NCBI GenBank assembly: GCA_903828675.1 | Contig: CAIKND010000221.1 | Location: 1-64,000, forward strand | Origin: an uncultured Acidobacteriaceae bacterium | GTDB taxonomy: Bacteria; Acidobacteriota; Terriglobia; Terriglobales; Acidobacteriaceae | Reading direction: 5' to 3' | DNA: 64,000 nucleotides | In this document: one piece after another, positions 7,944-15,983 of the stretch | How the letters are laid out: each line of letters begins with the position of its first letter | Numbering within the stretch: the stretch's first letter is position 1 | Position numbers and translations under genes: made by a program | Notes under the pieces: generated by a model | What the model saw: only the letters and a program-made list of their open reading frames with translations | Told to the model about the DNA's origin: nothing | Databases searched by the model: none

Positions 7944-8699
7944 TTAGAGCTGGTCAGCGTAGATGGCGCCGATGTTTCCGGAGAAGTCGGCAGAGGCTTC
8001 AAAGTCGAAGTCGGAGATCCAGAAATCTTCCTGCTTGGTGGGGATCTGGACCGTGCCCAGGACGCACGCGTTGAGCTGCGCGGCGAAGAGCTGGTTCTTG
8101 AAGTTGTTGTAGAGCAGAGCCTGGAACTGAGGCGCAAAGCCCATCAACTGGTTGGCGATGGATAGGGTATAGCCGTGCGTGGCGTCGTTCCAGACATAGC
8201 TGATGGCCACCGTCAATCCAGCGGTCACATCGGCGGCCAGGAACTTGTATGTGCCACCCGTGAACTGGTAAGTTCCGCTGACTGTCGGAGCGGCAGTGAC
8301 GGCCGTCATTTGTATTCCCGCGGAGAATCCAGTCCCGCCGGTGACAATCACGCCCAGGTCAGTGACCGGCGTATGCCCGGGAGTGACCGTCGCGGTAGCC
8401 GTCCAAGCTTCGTTGTACTGCGGTCTTTGCACGCCGGCCGCCGTCGGCTGCCCGAAGTAGAGCTGCGAAAAGAACATGGGATCGAGCGAGGCGATCTTGC
8501 CTTTGCCGCTCACGTCGACCTTGCCGCGCGCGATAGCCAGGGCGAACTGCTGGGTGCCGTAGAGCTTCTTCAGGTCACCCTTGAACTGGAGCTGGACCTC
8601 CTGCAGGATGCCGAATTGCATCGGCGTGGGGTTGGTGACGAGGTTGCCGGCGTTGGGGATACCATAGAGCACCCCAGATCCGAACTGCGGATTGAGCAT
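7944..8699 (-). CDS. Tail tube protein, copy 2
   Basis: A 251-residue tail tube (major tail) protein candidate. Its first 90 or so and last 60 or so residues are nearly identical to those of the neighbouring 319-residue protein (8761-9720), so the two arose by tandem duplication. The middle contains TDLGVIVTGGTGFSAG and the beta module YKFLAADVTAGLTVAISY, but lacks the 65-residue insert of copy 1. The duplicated DNA includes the ribosome binding region: the 20 or so bases before both starts are the same. Both copies could co-assemble in one tube, or one could replace the other; this cannot be told from sequence. Confidence 0.75.
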   Translation of the reverse strand: MLNPQFGSGVLYGIPNAGNLVTNPTPMQFGILQEVQLQFKGDLKKLYGTQQFALAIARGKVDVSGKGKIASLDPMFFSQLYFGQPTAAGVQRPQYNEAWTATATVTPGHTPVTDLGVIVTGGTGFSAGIQMTAVTAAPTVSGTYQFTGGTYKFLAADVTAGLTVAISYVWNDATHGYTLSIANQLMGFAPQFQALLYNNFKNQLFAAQLNACVLGTVQIPTKQEDFWISDFDFEASADFSGNIGAIYADQL

Positions 8700-8760
8700 G
8701 GTGTTCTCCTGAGGCGCTCCGAAGAGCGTCGGGTTGGAGGTTGAGGTTTAGAGCCGGAGT

Positions 8761-9720
8761 TTAGAGTTGGTCAGCGTAGATGGCGCCGATGTTTCCGGAG
8801 AAGTCGGCAGAAGCTTCAAAGTCGAAGTCGGAGATCCAGAAATCTTCCTGCTTGGTAGGGATCTGGACCGTGCCCAGGACGCACGCGTTGAGCTGCGCCG
8901 CGAAGAGCTGGCCTTTGAAGTTGTTGTAGAGCAGCGCCTGGAACTGAGGCGCGTAGCCCATCAACTGGTTCGCGATCGCGAGCGTGACGCCGCGGTCGTT
9001 ATCGTCCCAGACGTAGCTGATGGCCACAGTCAGCCCCGCAGCGACATCGGCTGCATTGAAGACATAAGCGGCTGAGGTTCCCGTAAGTCCCTGGTCCGTC
9101 CACACCGCGGTGCCGTCATTCGTAGTGCCCGCCAGATCGTTAAACGCCGGCATCGCAGGTCCAGAAGTTCCCGCGGTAGTCACCTTCTGCGTGTGTCCCG
9201 CGATGTCCTCGATGGTCGCGTTGAGGGCGTAGACATGGTCAGGCAACCACCCAGCTCCCTGCGTTCCGACCCATGGAGTGAACTTGTACTGCCCGGTCCC
9301 TGGCGCTGCGATGCCGGAGTTGGTGAGATGCGTGCCGACGGAGAACCCGGTGCCGCCGGTGACAATCACGCCGAGGTCGGAGATTGCGCCAACATTGCCA
9401 GTAGCGACAGACGCCGCCGCGGCGTGTGGTTCGTTGTAGGCTGGACGGTTGACACCCTGAGCTGTCGGCTGGCCGAAGTAGAGCTGCGAAAAGAACATCG
9501 GATCGAGCGAGGCGAGCTTACCCTTGCCGCTCACGTCGATCTTGCCGCGCGCAATGGCGAGGGCAAACTGCTGCGTTCCGTAGAGCTTCTTCAGGTCTCC
9601 CTTGAATTGAAGCTGCACTTCCTGCAGGATGCCGAACTGCATCGGCGTGGGGTTGGTGACGAGGTTGCCGGCGTTAGGGATACCATAGAGCACCCCAGAT
9701 CCGAACTGCGGATTGAGCAT
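8761..9720 (-). CDS. Tail tube protein, copy 1, with inserted decoration domain
   Basis: A 319-residue paralogue of the downstream tail tube protein. Between residues about 148 and 212 it carries an extra domain: W-x-P..Y, then HTQKVTTAGTSGPAMP and GTTNDGTAVWTDQG. That pattern (W..Y..., TAGTSG..P, DGT..W) is a widespread phage decoration or carbohydrate-binding-like repeat. Lambda gpV similarly has an outward-facing extra domain. The module AYVFNAADVAAGLTVAISY follows. Cases with two tube genes of different length often build mixed tubes, as in T5-like or SPP1-like tails; here this is inference. Confidence 0.75.
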   Translation of the reverse strand: MLNPQFGSGVLYGIPNAGNLVTNPTPMQFGILQEVQLQFKGDLKKLYGTQQFALAIARGKIDVSGKGKLASLDPMFFSQLYFGQPTAQGVNRPAYNEPHAAAASVATGNVGAISDLGVIVTGGTGFSVGTHLTNSGIAAPGTGQYKFTPWVGTQGAGWLPDHVYALNATIEDIAGHTQKVTTAGTSGPAMPAFNDLAGTTNDGTAVWTDQGLTGTSAAYVFNAADVAAGLTVAISYVWDDNDRGVTLAIANQLMGYAPQFQALLYNNFKGQLFAAQLNACVLGTVQIPTKQEDFWISDFDFEASADFSGNIGAIYADQL

Positions 9721-9776
9721 GGTGTTCTCCTGAGGCGCTCAAGTAAGCGCGTGGGGTTGGTGAGTTGAGCGGGAGG

Positions 9777-10262
9777 TTATACGAGGATGTTGATGGGCAG
9801 GATGGCGGCGGCCTGCGCACCGAAGATTCCGGGGTCCAGATCGCTGTCGCCCTCGATCCAGCAGTGAGTGACCAGGCCGCCAAGGGTGAACTTTCCCGTG
9901 CTCACGTCGTCTGGAACCACGGCTGCATCGATAGCCATGAGCAGGTTGTTAAGCGTGGTCTCCGGGAGCGTCGTCTCAGTCCCGATGTTCTCGGCCGGAC
10001 TTTTATCGAAAACATAGAGAATCAGCCAGCCGCGAAGTATCAGCTTGGAAGGCACACCGGAGATCCTGCCCTCGCGCGGGATATGGATCTCCTTGCCGGC
10101 CACCTGAAAGAACGCGGGCTGATCTGCGATGGTCAGTTGCGGAGGAGCGATATGCTTGCGGCCCATCGACACAAACGAGGTTTTAAGCTGCGATTGGAAC
10201 CAGGCAAAGAGCGCGGCCCAGATAGCCTCGCGGTCGACGGCAGCGTATTGATTCAGACTCAT
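9777..10262 (-). CDS. Tail terminator / minor tail protein (gpU-like position)
   Basis: A 161-residue protein with an N-terminal helix (AIWAALFAWFQSQL) and later strands (LILRGWLILYVF) and a LPETTLNNLLMAIDAAV helix. This helix-strand layout with a short TTLNNLLDAI-type segment is typical of tail terminator proteins that cap the tube at the neck. It overlaps the HK97-gp10-like gene by 4 bases and precedes the tube genes, the expected position. Assignment rests on gene order and fold pattern rather than a strong motif. Confidence 0.65.
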   Translation of the reverse strand: MSLNQYAAVDREAIWAALFAWFQSQLKTSFVSMGRKHIAPPQLTIADQPAFFQVAGKEIHIPREGRISGVPSKLILRGWLILYVFDKSPAENIGTETTLPETTLNNLLMAIDAAVVPDDVSTGKFTLGGLVTHCWIEGDSDLDPGIFGAQAAAILPINILV

Positions 10263-10759
10263 TGGTAGGCCTCCGCAACGCGCGAAGCGATAATTTCCAT
10301 GATGGGCGCCGAGAAGACCTCTTTAGCCTGGCGCAGGAACGGGTGCGGGCTCACATCAAAAGCGGTGTGACCCATCGAGTAAAGCGTGCTGGAATTGGCC
10401 GCTGTGAACTGAAAGAGCTTGCCCTCGACCGCCTTGACATGAAAGCCCTCATCCAGCGCGGTCCCGAGGTAGCCCCTGAACTTTCGGCCGCCGCTAGTCA
10501 TCTCGCTCTGCGCGTCAACCGTGCCGATGATCAACTCGGCCGTTTCCTTGACCCGTGGCGAGCTGAGGATGTCAGTGAAGAGTTGGCCGGTGCGAGACTG
10601 AATGCCAGCGCCGGAGGCCTGCGAAACCGCCTCGGCCGCAAGGCCCTCCATCGCTTCCTGCATACCCTCACGCATTTTTTGGAAGATGCGCTGCTTGACG
10701 CGCTCCACATACTCGACCGCCGTGTCGACGCTGCGCTGTTCAACGATGATTTGAAGCAT
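10259..10759 (-). CDS. HK97 gp10-like head-tail joining protein
   Basis: A 166-residue protein starting MLQIIVEQRSVDTAVEYV. The ATG at 10759 overlaps the stop of the preceding HTH gene (TAATG). It contains SRTGQLFTDILSSPRV and a C-terminal HPFLRQAKEVFSAPIMEIIASRV helix, both characteristic of the HK97 gp10/minor structural family that links connector and tail. A longer upstream extension of the frame is not used: it would overlap the HTH gene and lacks a ribosome binding site. Confidence 0.7.
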   Translation of the reverse strand: MLQIIVEQRSVDTAVEYVERVKQRIFQKMREGMQEAMEGLAAEAVSQASGAGIQSRTGQLFTDILSSPRVKETAELIIGTVDAQSEMTSGGRKFRGYLGTALDEGFHVKAVEGKLFQFTAANSSTLYSMGHTAFDVSPHPFLRQAKEVFSAPIMEIIASRVAEAYQ

Positions 10760-11169
10760 TAGAGCAGCCCCATTCGGTCGAGTACGCCGGCCAGGCGTCG
10801 TCGAGCAACCGGCAACAGATACGCCACCTTGCGCTCTGAGCAGCGCATCGCCCTTGCGGTGCTCCCATAGCTTTCGCGATCGCGATAGATGAGCATCAAA
10901 ACCGCCTGCTCTTCCTCGGTCAAACAACCCAGCGCGCGTTCGAAGTCGATGATTTGCACGATGCGGGCGTCAGCATTGTTCTGGCCCATATTGCCCGGCC
11001 GTCCCCTTTCGCGGTCAAAGTGTTGCGTCTTCCCCGAGCGAACAATCGCGCGATTGACTCCCCACTGGCGAATGCGTGTCATTACGAGGACATCGTCGGG
11101 CGTGAGCCGGCCGCGGTCTTCATTGACGCGCACCTTGTGTTTCGCGATTATCAGATCGAGTGCGCCCAC
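10759..11169 (-). CDS. Sigma-70 region 4-like HTH protein within the structural operon
   Basis: A 136-residue basic protein. The C-terminal half (LTEEEQAVLMLIYRDRESYGSTARAMRCSERKVAYLLPVARRRL) has the length and pattern of a sigma-70 region 4 helix-turn-helix, as in phage late-gene activators of the RinA/ArpU/DUF1492 sort. The N-terminal part has no recognised domain. It overlaps neighbours by one base at each end. A regulator buried between head and tail genes is unusual; it could tune late transcription or be co-opted structurally. The role is inferred from the HTH pattern only. Confidence 0.6.
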   Translation of the reverse strand: MGALDLIIAKHKVRVNEDRGRLTPDDVLVMTRIRQWGVNRAIVRSGKTQHFDRERGRPGNMGQNNADARIVQIIDFERALGCLTEEEQAVLMLIYRDRESYGSTARAMRCSERKVAYLLPVARRRLAGVLDRMGLL

Positions 11170-12056
11170 TACTGAACCTCGTAGACGCTGCAGTTGGTTC
11201 CGTCGAAGACGGCTGCAACGATGATGGGATTAAGTTGGCCGAGCGGCATCGAAATGTTCGGAAGCCCGGCGATACCGGCATTCTGGGCGGGCATCCATAC
11301 GCATCCGGAGCCAAGTACGATGGTGGTCGCAGGTGCGGGAGATCCAGCCGTGGAGGGGCTCGGCGTGATCTGAATAAGAAAGCGATCTCCCGCGGTCAGG
11401 CCGGTCAGATTGAGCGTGCGCGTCGAGATGGTCGCGGTAAGCGCGACAATAAACGCCGAGAGTGTGTAGTGAGTGCCGGATACCGTTGTCGGAAGGGTAA
11501 TGACTGATGCATCCGCTAACGGGAGAACCTGGGGAGGCGTACCCATCAAGATAGCTGTCTGCACCGCGCCGTTCCAGCCATTCTGCACGGTGGCAAGCAA
11601 GTCCATCGTGGCGGATGGCACGACGGGAAGATAGGGCGCCAGGACATCGAAGTTGCAGACATTCGATGCACACCAGTCCCCAGCTCCGTTCGAGGTTCCA
11701 TGCGGCTGAACGCAGGTATAGCCAGGCCCGAGCGCGGAACTCTTCGACGTGGAGAGGGTAACAAGATAACAAAGGTCCGGTGGATTGGTCAGAGAGACGT
11801 CTGATAGCTGCACCGAGAAAGCGCCGTTAGTCACCAGCGCAGTGACCGGGGCTACAGTGGCAATGCCCCCCCCTGGAAGAACATAGGAGGCTGGCTGGCC
11901 GCTTGTGAAAGTAAGTTGGAAGCTGATGCGGCCGTTCGCAGGCGAGCCGCCGTCGGTGAGATGCGCCGCCGAGACGGTGACCTGCGCCGGAAGCAATGCA
12001 TAGATACAGAGCATCCCAAATGCGACCAGGGCAATACGGATCAAACTGCGCTTCAT
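11169..12056 (-). CDS. Secreted beta-rich protein encoded in head-tail module
   Basis: A 295-residue protein with a convincing signal peptide (MKRSLIRIALVAFGMLCIYALLPAQ). The ATG at 12056 has AAGGAGAG 4-8 bases upstream; a longer in-frame start is ignored. The mature part is Thr/Ser/Pro-rich and beta-structured, with ISFQLTFTSGQP, two Cys pairs and a C-terminal FDGTNCSVYEVQ. Such sequence is typical of secreted acidobacterial proteins and of some phage baseplate or fibre-like proteins. Because virion proteins are not exported, it likely acts in the host envelope or is host-derived cargo. No domain is recognised with certainty. Confidence 0.6.
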   Translation of the reverse strand: MKRSLIRIALVAFGMLCIYALLPAQVTVSAAHLTDGGSPANGRISFQLTFTSGQPASYVLPGGGIATVAPVTALVTNGAFSVQLSDVSLTNPPDLCYLVTLSTSKSSALGPGYTCVQPHGTSNGAGDWCASNVCNFDVLAPYLPVVPSATMDLLATVQNGWNGAVQTAILMGTPPQVLPLADASVITLPTTVSGTHYTLSAFIVALTATISTRTLNLTGLTAGDRFLIQITPSPSTAGSPAPATTIVLGSGCVWMPAQNAGIAGLPNISMPLGQLNPIIVAAVFDGTNCSVYEVQ

Positions 12057-12118
12057 GATCTCTCCTTGAAAAAATAGGGGACGGAAAACCTGCACTCCGC
12101 CCCCTGCCCCAAATCCGT

Positions 12119-12808
12119 TTACTTCTTCTTTCCCTGCGAACGGAAGGCAGGCTTCGCCATGCGCTCTTCTCGCTCTTCGCCGCGGCGATCCACAGAAGGC
12201 GGCTTGCGTTCGTAGCGTTCGATCACCTGCAGCACGTTCGGCGGCGCGTCAAACTGTTCAAGGCGCGAGGTCTCACCCTCTGTTGAACGCCGCGCCGTCA
12301 CCCCAACGTTCGGCCGCTGCTTATATCGATACCCGCACCAATCGATGACGGCCTGCTCGATGTCACTTGGCAGCGTGATCTGACCAGGTGTCGGATCTGA
12401 TCCAGGCTGAACGTAGCCGGCGGAGTAAGTGAGCTTGACCGCCGCGCCATCCGTGAAGACATAGCCGTTGAGGTAGACCTGCCAGATACGCTCCGGATCG
12501 ATGTCCACGTCGACGTAGTAACCGAGCGCGATCTTGTCGGCACTGGAACTAACTGTGGTGCCCGCAATCGCAAGCCCGGTAACCGCAACGATCGGCCAGT
12601 GGAACGCGACCAGGCGGCTCGATCCGTCGCCTTGGTGGACTTCCGTATAGCTATCGAGCAGAAGATCCGGCCGCTTGATCGCACGCATGAAGTCCATGCT
12701 CACAGCGGTAATTAGCCGCGAGAGAGTGACGTCATCGCTCGGGTTTGTCGGGTTGATAGGCAGCCACTGCTTGAGTGTGGCGAGAGTTGTCAGGTCTTGA
12801 GCAGCCAT
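12119..12808 (-). CDS. Head-tail connector protein (gp6-like)
   Basis: A 229-residue protein opening with LTTLATLKQWLPINPTNPSDD and LSRLITAVSMDFMRAIKR, the N-terminal helix pair of phage head-tail connector (gp6-like) proteins that form the adaptor ring below the portal. A central beta insert (VYLNGYVFTDGAAVKLTYSAGY) and a long basic tail (RRGEEREERMAKPAFRSQGKKK in two parts) follow. It starts one base after the stop of the phiE125 gp8-like gene. A second connector directly upstream suggests a two-ring neck. Confidence 0.7.
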   Translation of the reverse strand: MAAQDLTTLATLKQWLPINPTNPSDDVTLSRLITAVSMDFMRAIKRPDLLLDSYTEVHQGDGSSRLVAFHWPIVAVTGLAIAGTTVSSSADKIALGYYVDVDIDPERIWQVYLNGYVFTDGAAVKLTYSAGYVQPGSDPTPGQITLPSDIEQAVIDWCGYRYKQRPNVGVTARRSTEGETSRLEQFDAPPNVLQVIERYERKPPSVDRRGEEREERMAKPAFRSQGKKK

Positions 12809-13696
12809 TTACGCCACCAAATTTCTGTAGAAGTCGAGTAGCCGACGCGCGGCGACCGGCAGCTCATCACCCTCACTGCCGCAGTTGTAGTAAGCCTCAG
12901 CCGTCAGCTTGATCGCGGTCCGGATCTCCTCAGGAACCTGCGATCCAGCCCACCCGGCGACATTTGCGACCGATGCCTTCGCGGTGTCTTTCAGCGTTGC
13001 GTTGCCGTTGACGTCCACCGAAGCGATGAAGGTATCGAGCGTGGATCCGCTCGCGCCGGCGCCAGGGATCGAGATCGGCAAACCGGTATCTCCCGCCATC
13101 AGCGGAGCATCGTCCGGATTGAAGGTGATACCCCCGGCAACAGTGAGCACAGCAGAGTTCGCGGTCATCGTTGCAGTGATTGGAGCGCCATAGCCTGCGC
13201 GGAATTGCACCATCACATTCGAAGGCACCATACGCGTAGGCGGCCACGGCCGCGCCCATCCGGAATAGATGCGGGCTGGCTGCGTCTCACCGCCGCGCGC
13301 GAGCTGGTAGCCGTACTGCAAGCCGTTATTGCCGTATGTCGTATCGAGCGGCAGAGTTTGAACTGCGCCGGCAGTGTCGACATATTTGACGAAATCAATC
13401 GACTGGAACGGCGGCTTCGCCAGCGTGATTGTTGGATAGCCGTTCCAGTTGTAGCGCACGTCACTGCCCGGGAAGCCTTCCATGCGCAGCAGCCAGCGTT
13501 GCGTAATGAAACAACGGCGCGCATAGCTCTCGCATTCACGGCGAGCGGAAAGAATGAAGGGGCGCAGCTTCTCATTCAAGATCTGCGACGCAGCGCGATC
13601 CGAGTCCTGCATGGGACCGAAGCCGAGCTGCAGCTTCAGTTCGGCAAGCGTAATTGGTTCCGCGACAGGGCGCGCAATGAGTACAAGATCAGACAT
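12809..13696 (-). CDS. Head-tail connector, phiE125 gp8 family, with inserted beta module
   Basis: A 295-residue protein. The start (PITLAELKLQLGF, then LNEKLRPFILSARRECESYARRCFITQRWLL) matches the phiE125 gp8/gp6-like connector family. The usual 190-residue fold ends with VPEEIRTAIKLTAEAYYN near residue 265. Between residues about 175 and 255 an extra beta domain is inserted: LTVAGGITFNPDDAPLM, then ISIPGAGASGSTLDTFIASV and ATLKDTAKASV. That module is otherwise seen in phage fibre and pectate-lyase-like surface proteins, so it is probably an outward decoration. It overlaps the next upstream gene by one base. Confidence 0.75.
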   Translation of the reverse strand: MSDLVLIARPVAEPITLAELKLQLGFGPMQDSDRAASQILNEKLRPFILSARRECESYARRCFITQRWLLRMEGFPGSDVRYNWNGYPTITLAKPPFQSIDFVKYVDTAGAVQTLPLDTTYGNNGLQYGYQLARGGETQPARIYSGWARPWPPTRMVPSNVMVQFRAGYGAPITATMTANSAVLTVAGGITFNPDDAPLMAGDTGLPISIPGAGASGSTLDTFIASVDVNGNATLKDTAKASVANVAGWAGSQVPEEIRTAIKLTAEAYYNCGSEGDELPVAARRLLDFYRNLVA

Positions 13697-13998
13697 TAGC
13701 GGCTCCTTTTGCGGGCGTGTGGCTGTTGCGCGGGAGAGGGTTCGATATTCAAGCCTGGAACAGCATCAGCACTGAGCCGTGGCTCCCTGTTTGCAGTCTC
13801 GGCAAATGGATCCTCGCCGCGCCCGTTGGCAATCAACTGCAGGGCAATCTCCGAGGGGAACTCGCGGATCTGGCCGGCATAGAAGCCGTCTCTTTCGCGA
13901 ACAAGCATGGGAAGCTCTCCGGTGTAGCCCGCGCCCCATACGGGCGACGCGGGCTCGGGTTGTTTAGACAGTTGCGGTGGGGTTCGATTCTCCGGCAT
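13696..13998 (-). CDS. Small proline-rich phage protein of unknown function
   Basis: A 100-residue protein, Pro/Glu/Arg-rich and low in predicted structure except ELPMLVRERDGFYAGQIREFPSEIALQLI (two parts around residues 28-57). It overlaps the end of the 164-residue gene by 35 bases and the connector gene by one base, so a real translated gene is likely. Small genes at this place between capsid and connector often encode capsid decoration or neck accessory proteins. No family recognised. Confidence 0.5.
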   Translation of the reverse strand: MPENRTPPQLSKQPEPASPVWGAGYTGELPMLVRERDGFYAGQIREFPSEIALQLIANGRGEDPFAETANREPRLSADAVPGLNIEPSPAQQPHARKRSR

Positions 13999-14458
13999 AG
14001 CGCAGGCCGGAAAGAATGGCCACAGCCGAGGCGATCACAGAGTTGACGCCGTTGGCAATGTTGAGCTGGACATAGGGGCTGCCAGCGGGCAGGTTGTCAC
14101 CATCGATCTCAATGGCGTAGAAGATCCCGTCATTGGCGGACGGAACGAAGCCGGTTGCCGCGGTGGCCGTACGCGCGCCAAGCACGTCGTTAGCGGCCCC
14201 CGCAGTTTCCTGCTTGAAGAGGTCGAACGGAATGGCGGCAGCGCCGGCGACGGCGGCGCCCACGGCCGCGGTTGCGGTTCCGGCCTGCACCGTGACACCG
14301 GTGGGAGCCGCGGCGCTAACGCCGATCTGCAAGATGATGGTGGCGTGGGCTGCTCCGGCCATCGAGAAAGCCTGGCTGGTTTTGCCGCCCGTGACATCGA
14401 CAGGGGGCAGGATATTGACGACATGCCCCTTCTGCGTAGTGTAGAAACCCTTCGACAT
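13964..14458 (-). CDS. Putative capsid decoration protein
   Basis: A 164-residue, Ala/Gly/Thr-rich beta protein with few charged residues. Segments such as ATIILQIGVSAAAPTGVTV and PFDLFKQETAG resemble small head-stabilising or structural proteins encoded just after the major capsid gene in many Caudoviricetes. No catalytic motif, signal peptide or transmembrane helix is visible. Assignment is by composition and by position immediately downstream of the capsid gene. Confidence 0.5.
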   Translation of the reverse strand: MSKGFYTTQKGHVVNILPPVDVTGGKTSQAFSMAGAAHATIILQIGVSAAAPTGVTVQAGTATAAVGAAVAGAAAIPFDLFKQETAGAANDVLGARTATAATGFVPSANDGIFYAIEIDGDNLPAGSPYVQLNIANGVNSVIASAVAILSGLRYAGESNPTATV

Positions 14459-14548
14459 AACTTTTGCTCCTTCCAGAGCGGAAGTGGAATCGTGAAGGCC
14501 TCAGGCCGCCGCGGACTTGTCGCCAGCGGCCTGCGGACCAGGGGAGGT

Positions 14549-15841
14549 TTACGAGCGGGTGGCGAGAGCGACGAACGGAGAGAGGGTGTTGGTGCCGTTC
14601 TTCGGCGTCAACGGCTTCTTCCACATGGGCTGCCCATCGATGCGCAACTTCCAGCGGAATGCTGCCTGGTCGGTGAGGAACTGGACGTGGATGGACGTGT
14701 CCATCTGAACGCCGCTGCGTCGTGCCAGGTAGTACTGGCTCAAGTCGGCGAGGACGATGTCACCCGTGGTTCCCTGAGTGGCCGCATACTCCACAGGGAT
14801 CACGGGGCGTCCGAACATGACGCCGAAGCTGTTGTTGTTGCCACGCTCTCCGGGAGCCGTGTAGAGAAGCTCGACGGCAGTTCCGGAACCGCGGGTCAGA
14901 TCCCACAGTGTGGACTCGCAATCCTGGTTGATAAACCAGGCCGCGTTCTTGCGCGAAGGGGCCCAGCAGCGCTTCCACATGTTCTCGACGTCCTTGGAAT
15001 TAAAGGTGACAGTGCCGCCTACGTCGCCGGCGTCCTTGGCAATGGTCAGCAATGCTCCCGACTTGGTGAAGCCGAGCGGCATGCCGGCGCCGGTCCCGTT
15101 GTAAATGGAATCGTCGGTGCGGAATGCGAGTTCGAGCGGAACCACCTTGTCGACATAGGACGCAAAGGCAGGACCGTCCACCAATTGCTCTTCGGTCGCA
15201 TAGGTGAGCGCGATGAGTTTCTTGGCTACCAGCTCCACCTGGCGGAACTTGGGTTGGGAAGGCGTGAAGGTCTGCGACTCACCGAGCCAGTAGGAGGCGA
15301 CGCCGCCATACCGGCTGCCGTCTGCGCGGCTGTCTTCGTCGACCGCATTGACCGTCAGGCGGTTCGACGCGGTCATCGGCTGATCAAAGCACCGGGAGGC
15401 CAGCTCGGATGCGTTGTAGGTACGCTGCCAGACGCCCGGAGCGAACTCAGGAGCGACCAGGAAGCCGCCCTCAGCATCCACCGACTCATTGCCGCCCAAA
15501 GCTGCGGCGAACAAGCGAGGATCCCGTGCGCTGCCCTTGCTGGTAGCGTGGTTACGGACGGCGCTGAGCTGCTCGGTGAGCGATCCCCAGGGCTTCTCGG
15601 TGGCGTGATCGGTTCCAACCTGGATCGAGGTGGCCGGGGTTGACGGCAGGTTGCGCTCGATTTCGAGCAGGGCTTCCTGCGAGGCGATCTGGCCTTGCAG
15701 CTTGCCGCACAGAGCGATCTGCGCATCGAACTCCGTCTGCTCCGCATCGGTGAGGCCGCGGTTTTCGCTTTCGGCAAGCTTGTTGATCGCGTTTGCCTTG
15801 GCGCGCGCATCCGCGAGCTCCTGCCGCAGTTTCTTTAACAT
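14549..15841 (-). CDS. Major capsid protein, HK97 fold (gp5-like)
   Basis: A 430-residue HK97-type major capsid protein. Residues 1-100 form the coiled-coil delta (scaffold) domain (KKLRQELADARAKANAI, then DAEQTEFDAQIALCGKLQ), normally removed by the prohead protease. The capsid core follows with SVDAEGGFLVAPEFAPG, FRTDDSIYNGTGAGMPLGF and FGVMFGRPVIPVEY, all family landmarks. The start at 15841 is supported by AGGAG 8 bases upstream; the frame runs open further up but is not used. Two stem-loops (15920-15966) separate it from the protease gene and may set its high relative expression. Confidence 0.92.
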   Translation of the reverse strand: MLKKLRQELADARAKANAINKLAESENRGLTDAEQTEFDAQIALCGKLQGQIASQEALLEIERNLPSTPATSIQVGTDHATEKPWGSLTEQLSAVRNHATSKGSARDPRLFAAALGGNESVDAEGGFLVAPEFAPGVWQRTYNASELASRCFDQPMTASNRLTVNAVDEDSRADGSRYGGVASYWLGESQTFTPSQPKFRQVELVAKKLIALTYATEEQLVDGPAFASYVDKVVPLELAFRTDDSIYNGTGAGMPLGFTKSGALLTIAKDAGDVGGTVTFNSKDVENMWKRCWAPSRKNAAWFINQDCESTLWDLTRGSGTAVELLYTAPGERGNNNSFGVMFGRPVIPVEYAATQGTTGDIVLADLSQYYLARRSGVQMDTSIHVQFLTDQAAFRWKLRIDGQPMWKKPLTPKNGTNTLSPFVALATRS

Positions 15842-15919
15842 GATTATTCTCCTGTTCATACTGGTTGGCTTGTTGAGCGATGCGGCAGGCCCTCGATGGA
15901 GAGCAGTGCATGCGCGACG

Positions 15920-15966
15920 TGGAGGCGAAGGCCTCCAATGAAAAGGCCCCGCGACGGCGGAGCCTT
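15920..15966 (-). terminator. Two consecutive stem-loops between protease and capsid genes
   Basis: Stem one pairs AAGGCCCCGC (15943-15952) with GCGGAGCCTT (15957-15966) with one mismatch, and on the minus strand is followed by TTTTC. Stem two pairs GGAGGC with GCCTCC around 15920-15936. The pair lies directly upstream of the capsid ribosome binding site. It could be a leaky terminator, an RNA-processing site or a 5' stabiliser of the capsid message. Confidence 0.5.
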
Positions 15967-15983
15967 CGAACCGAACGTTCTGC

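Noticed and set aside
14345..15643. A 432-codon plus-strand frame opposite the major capsid gene.
   Set aside because: It is a GC-rich antisense shadow: the capsid gene on the other strand has clear homology features and a ribosome binding site.
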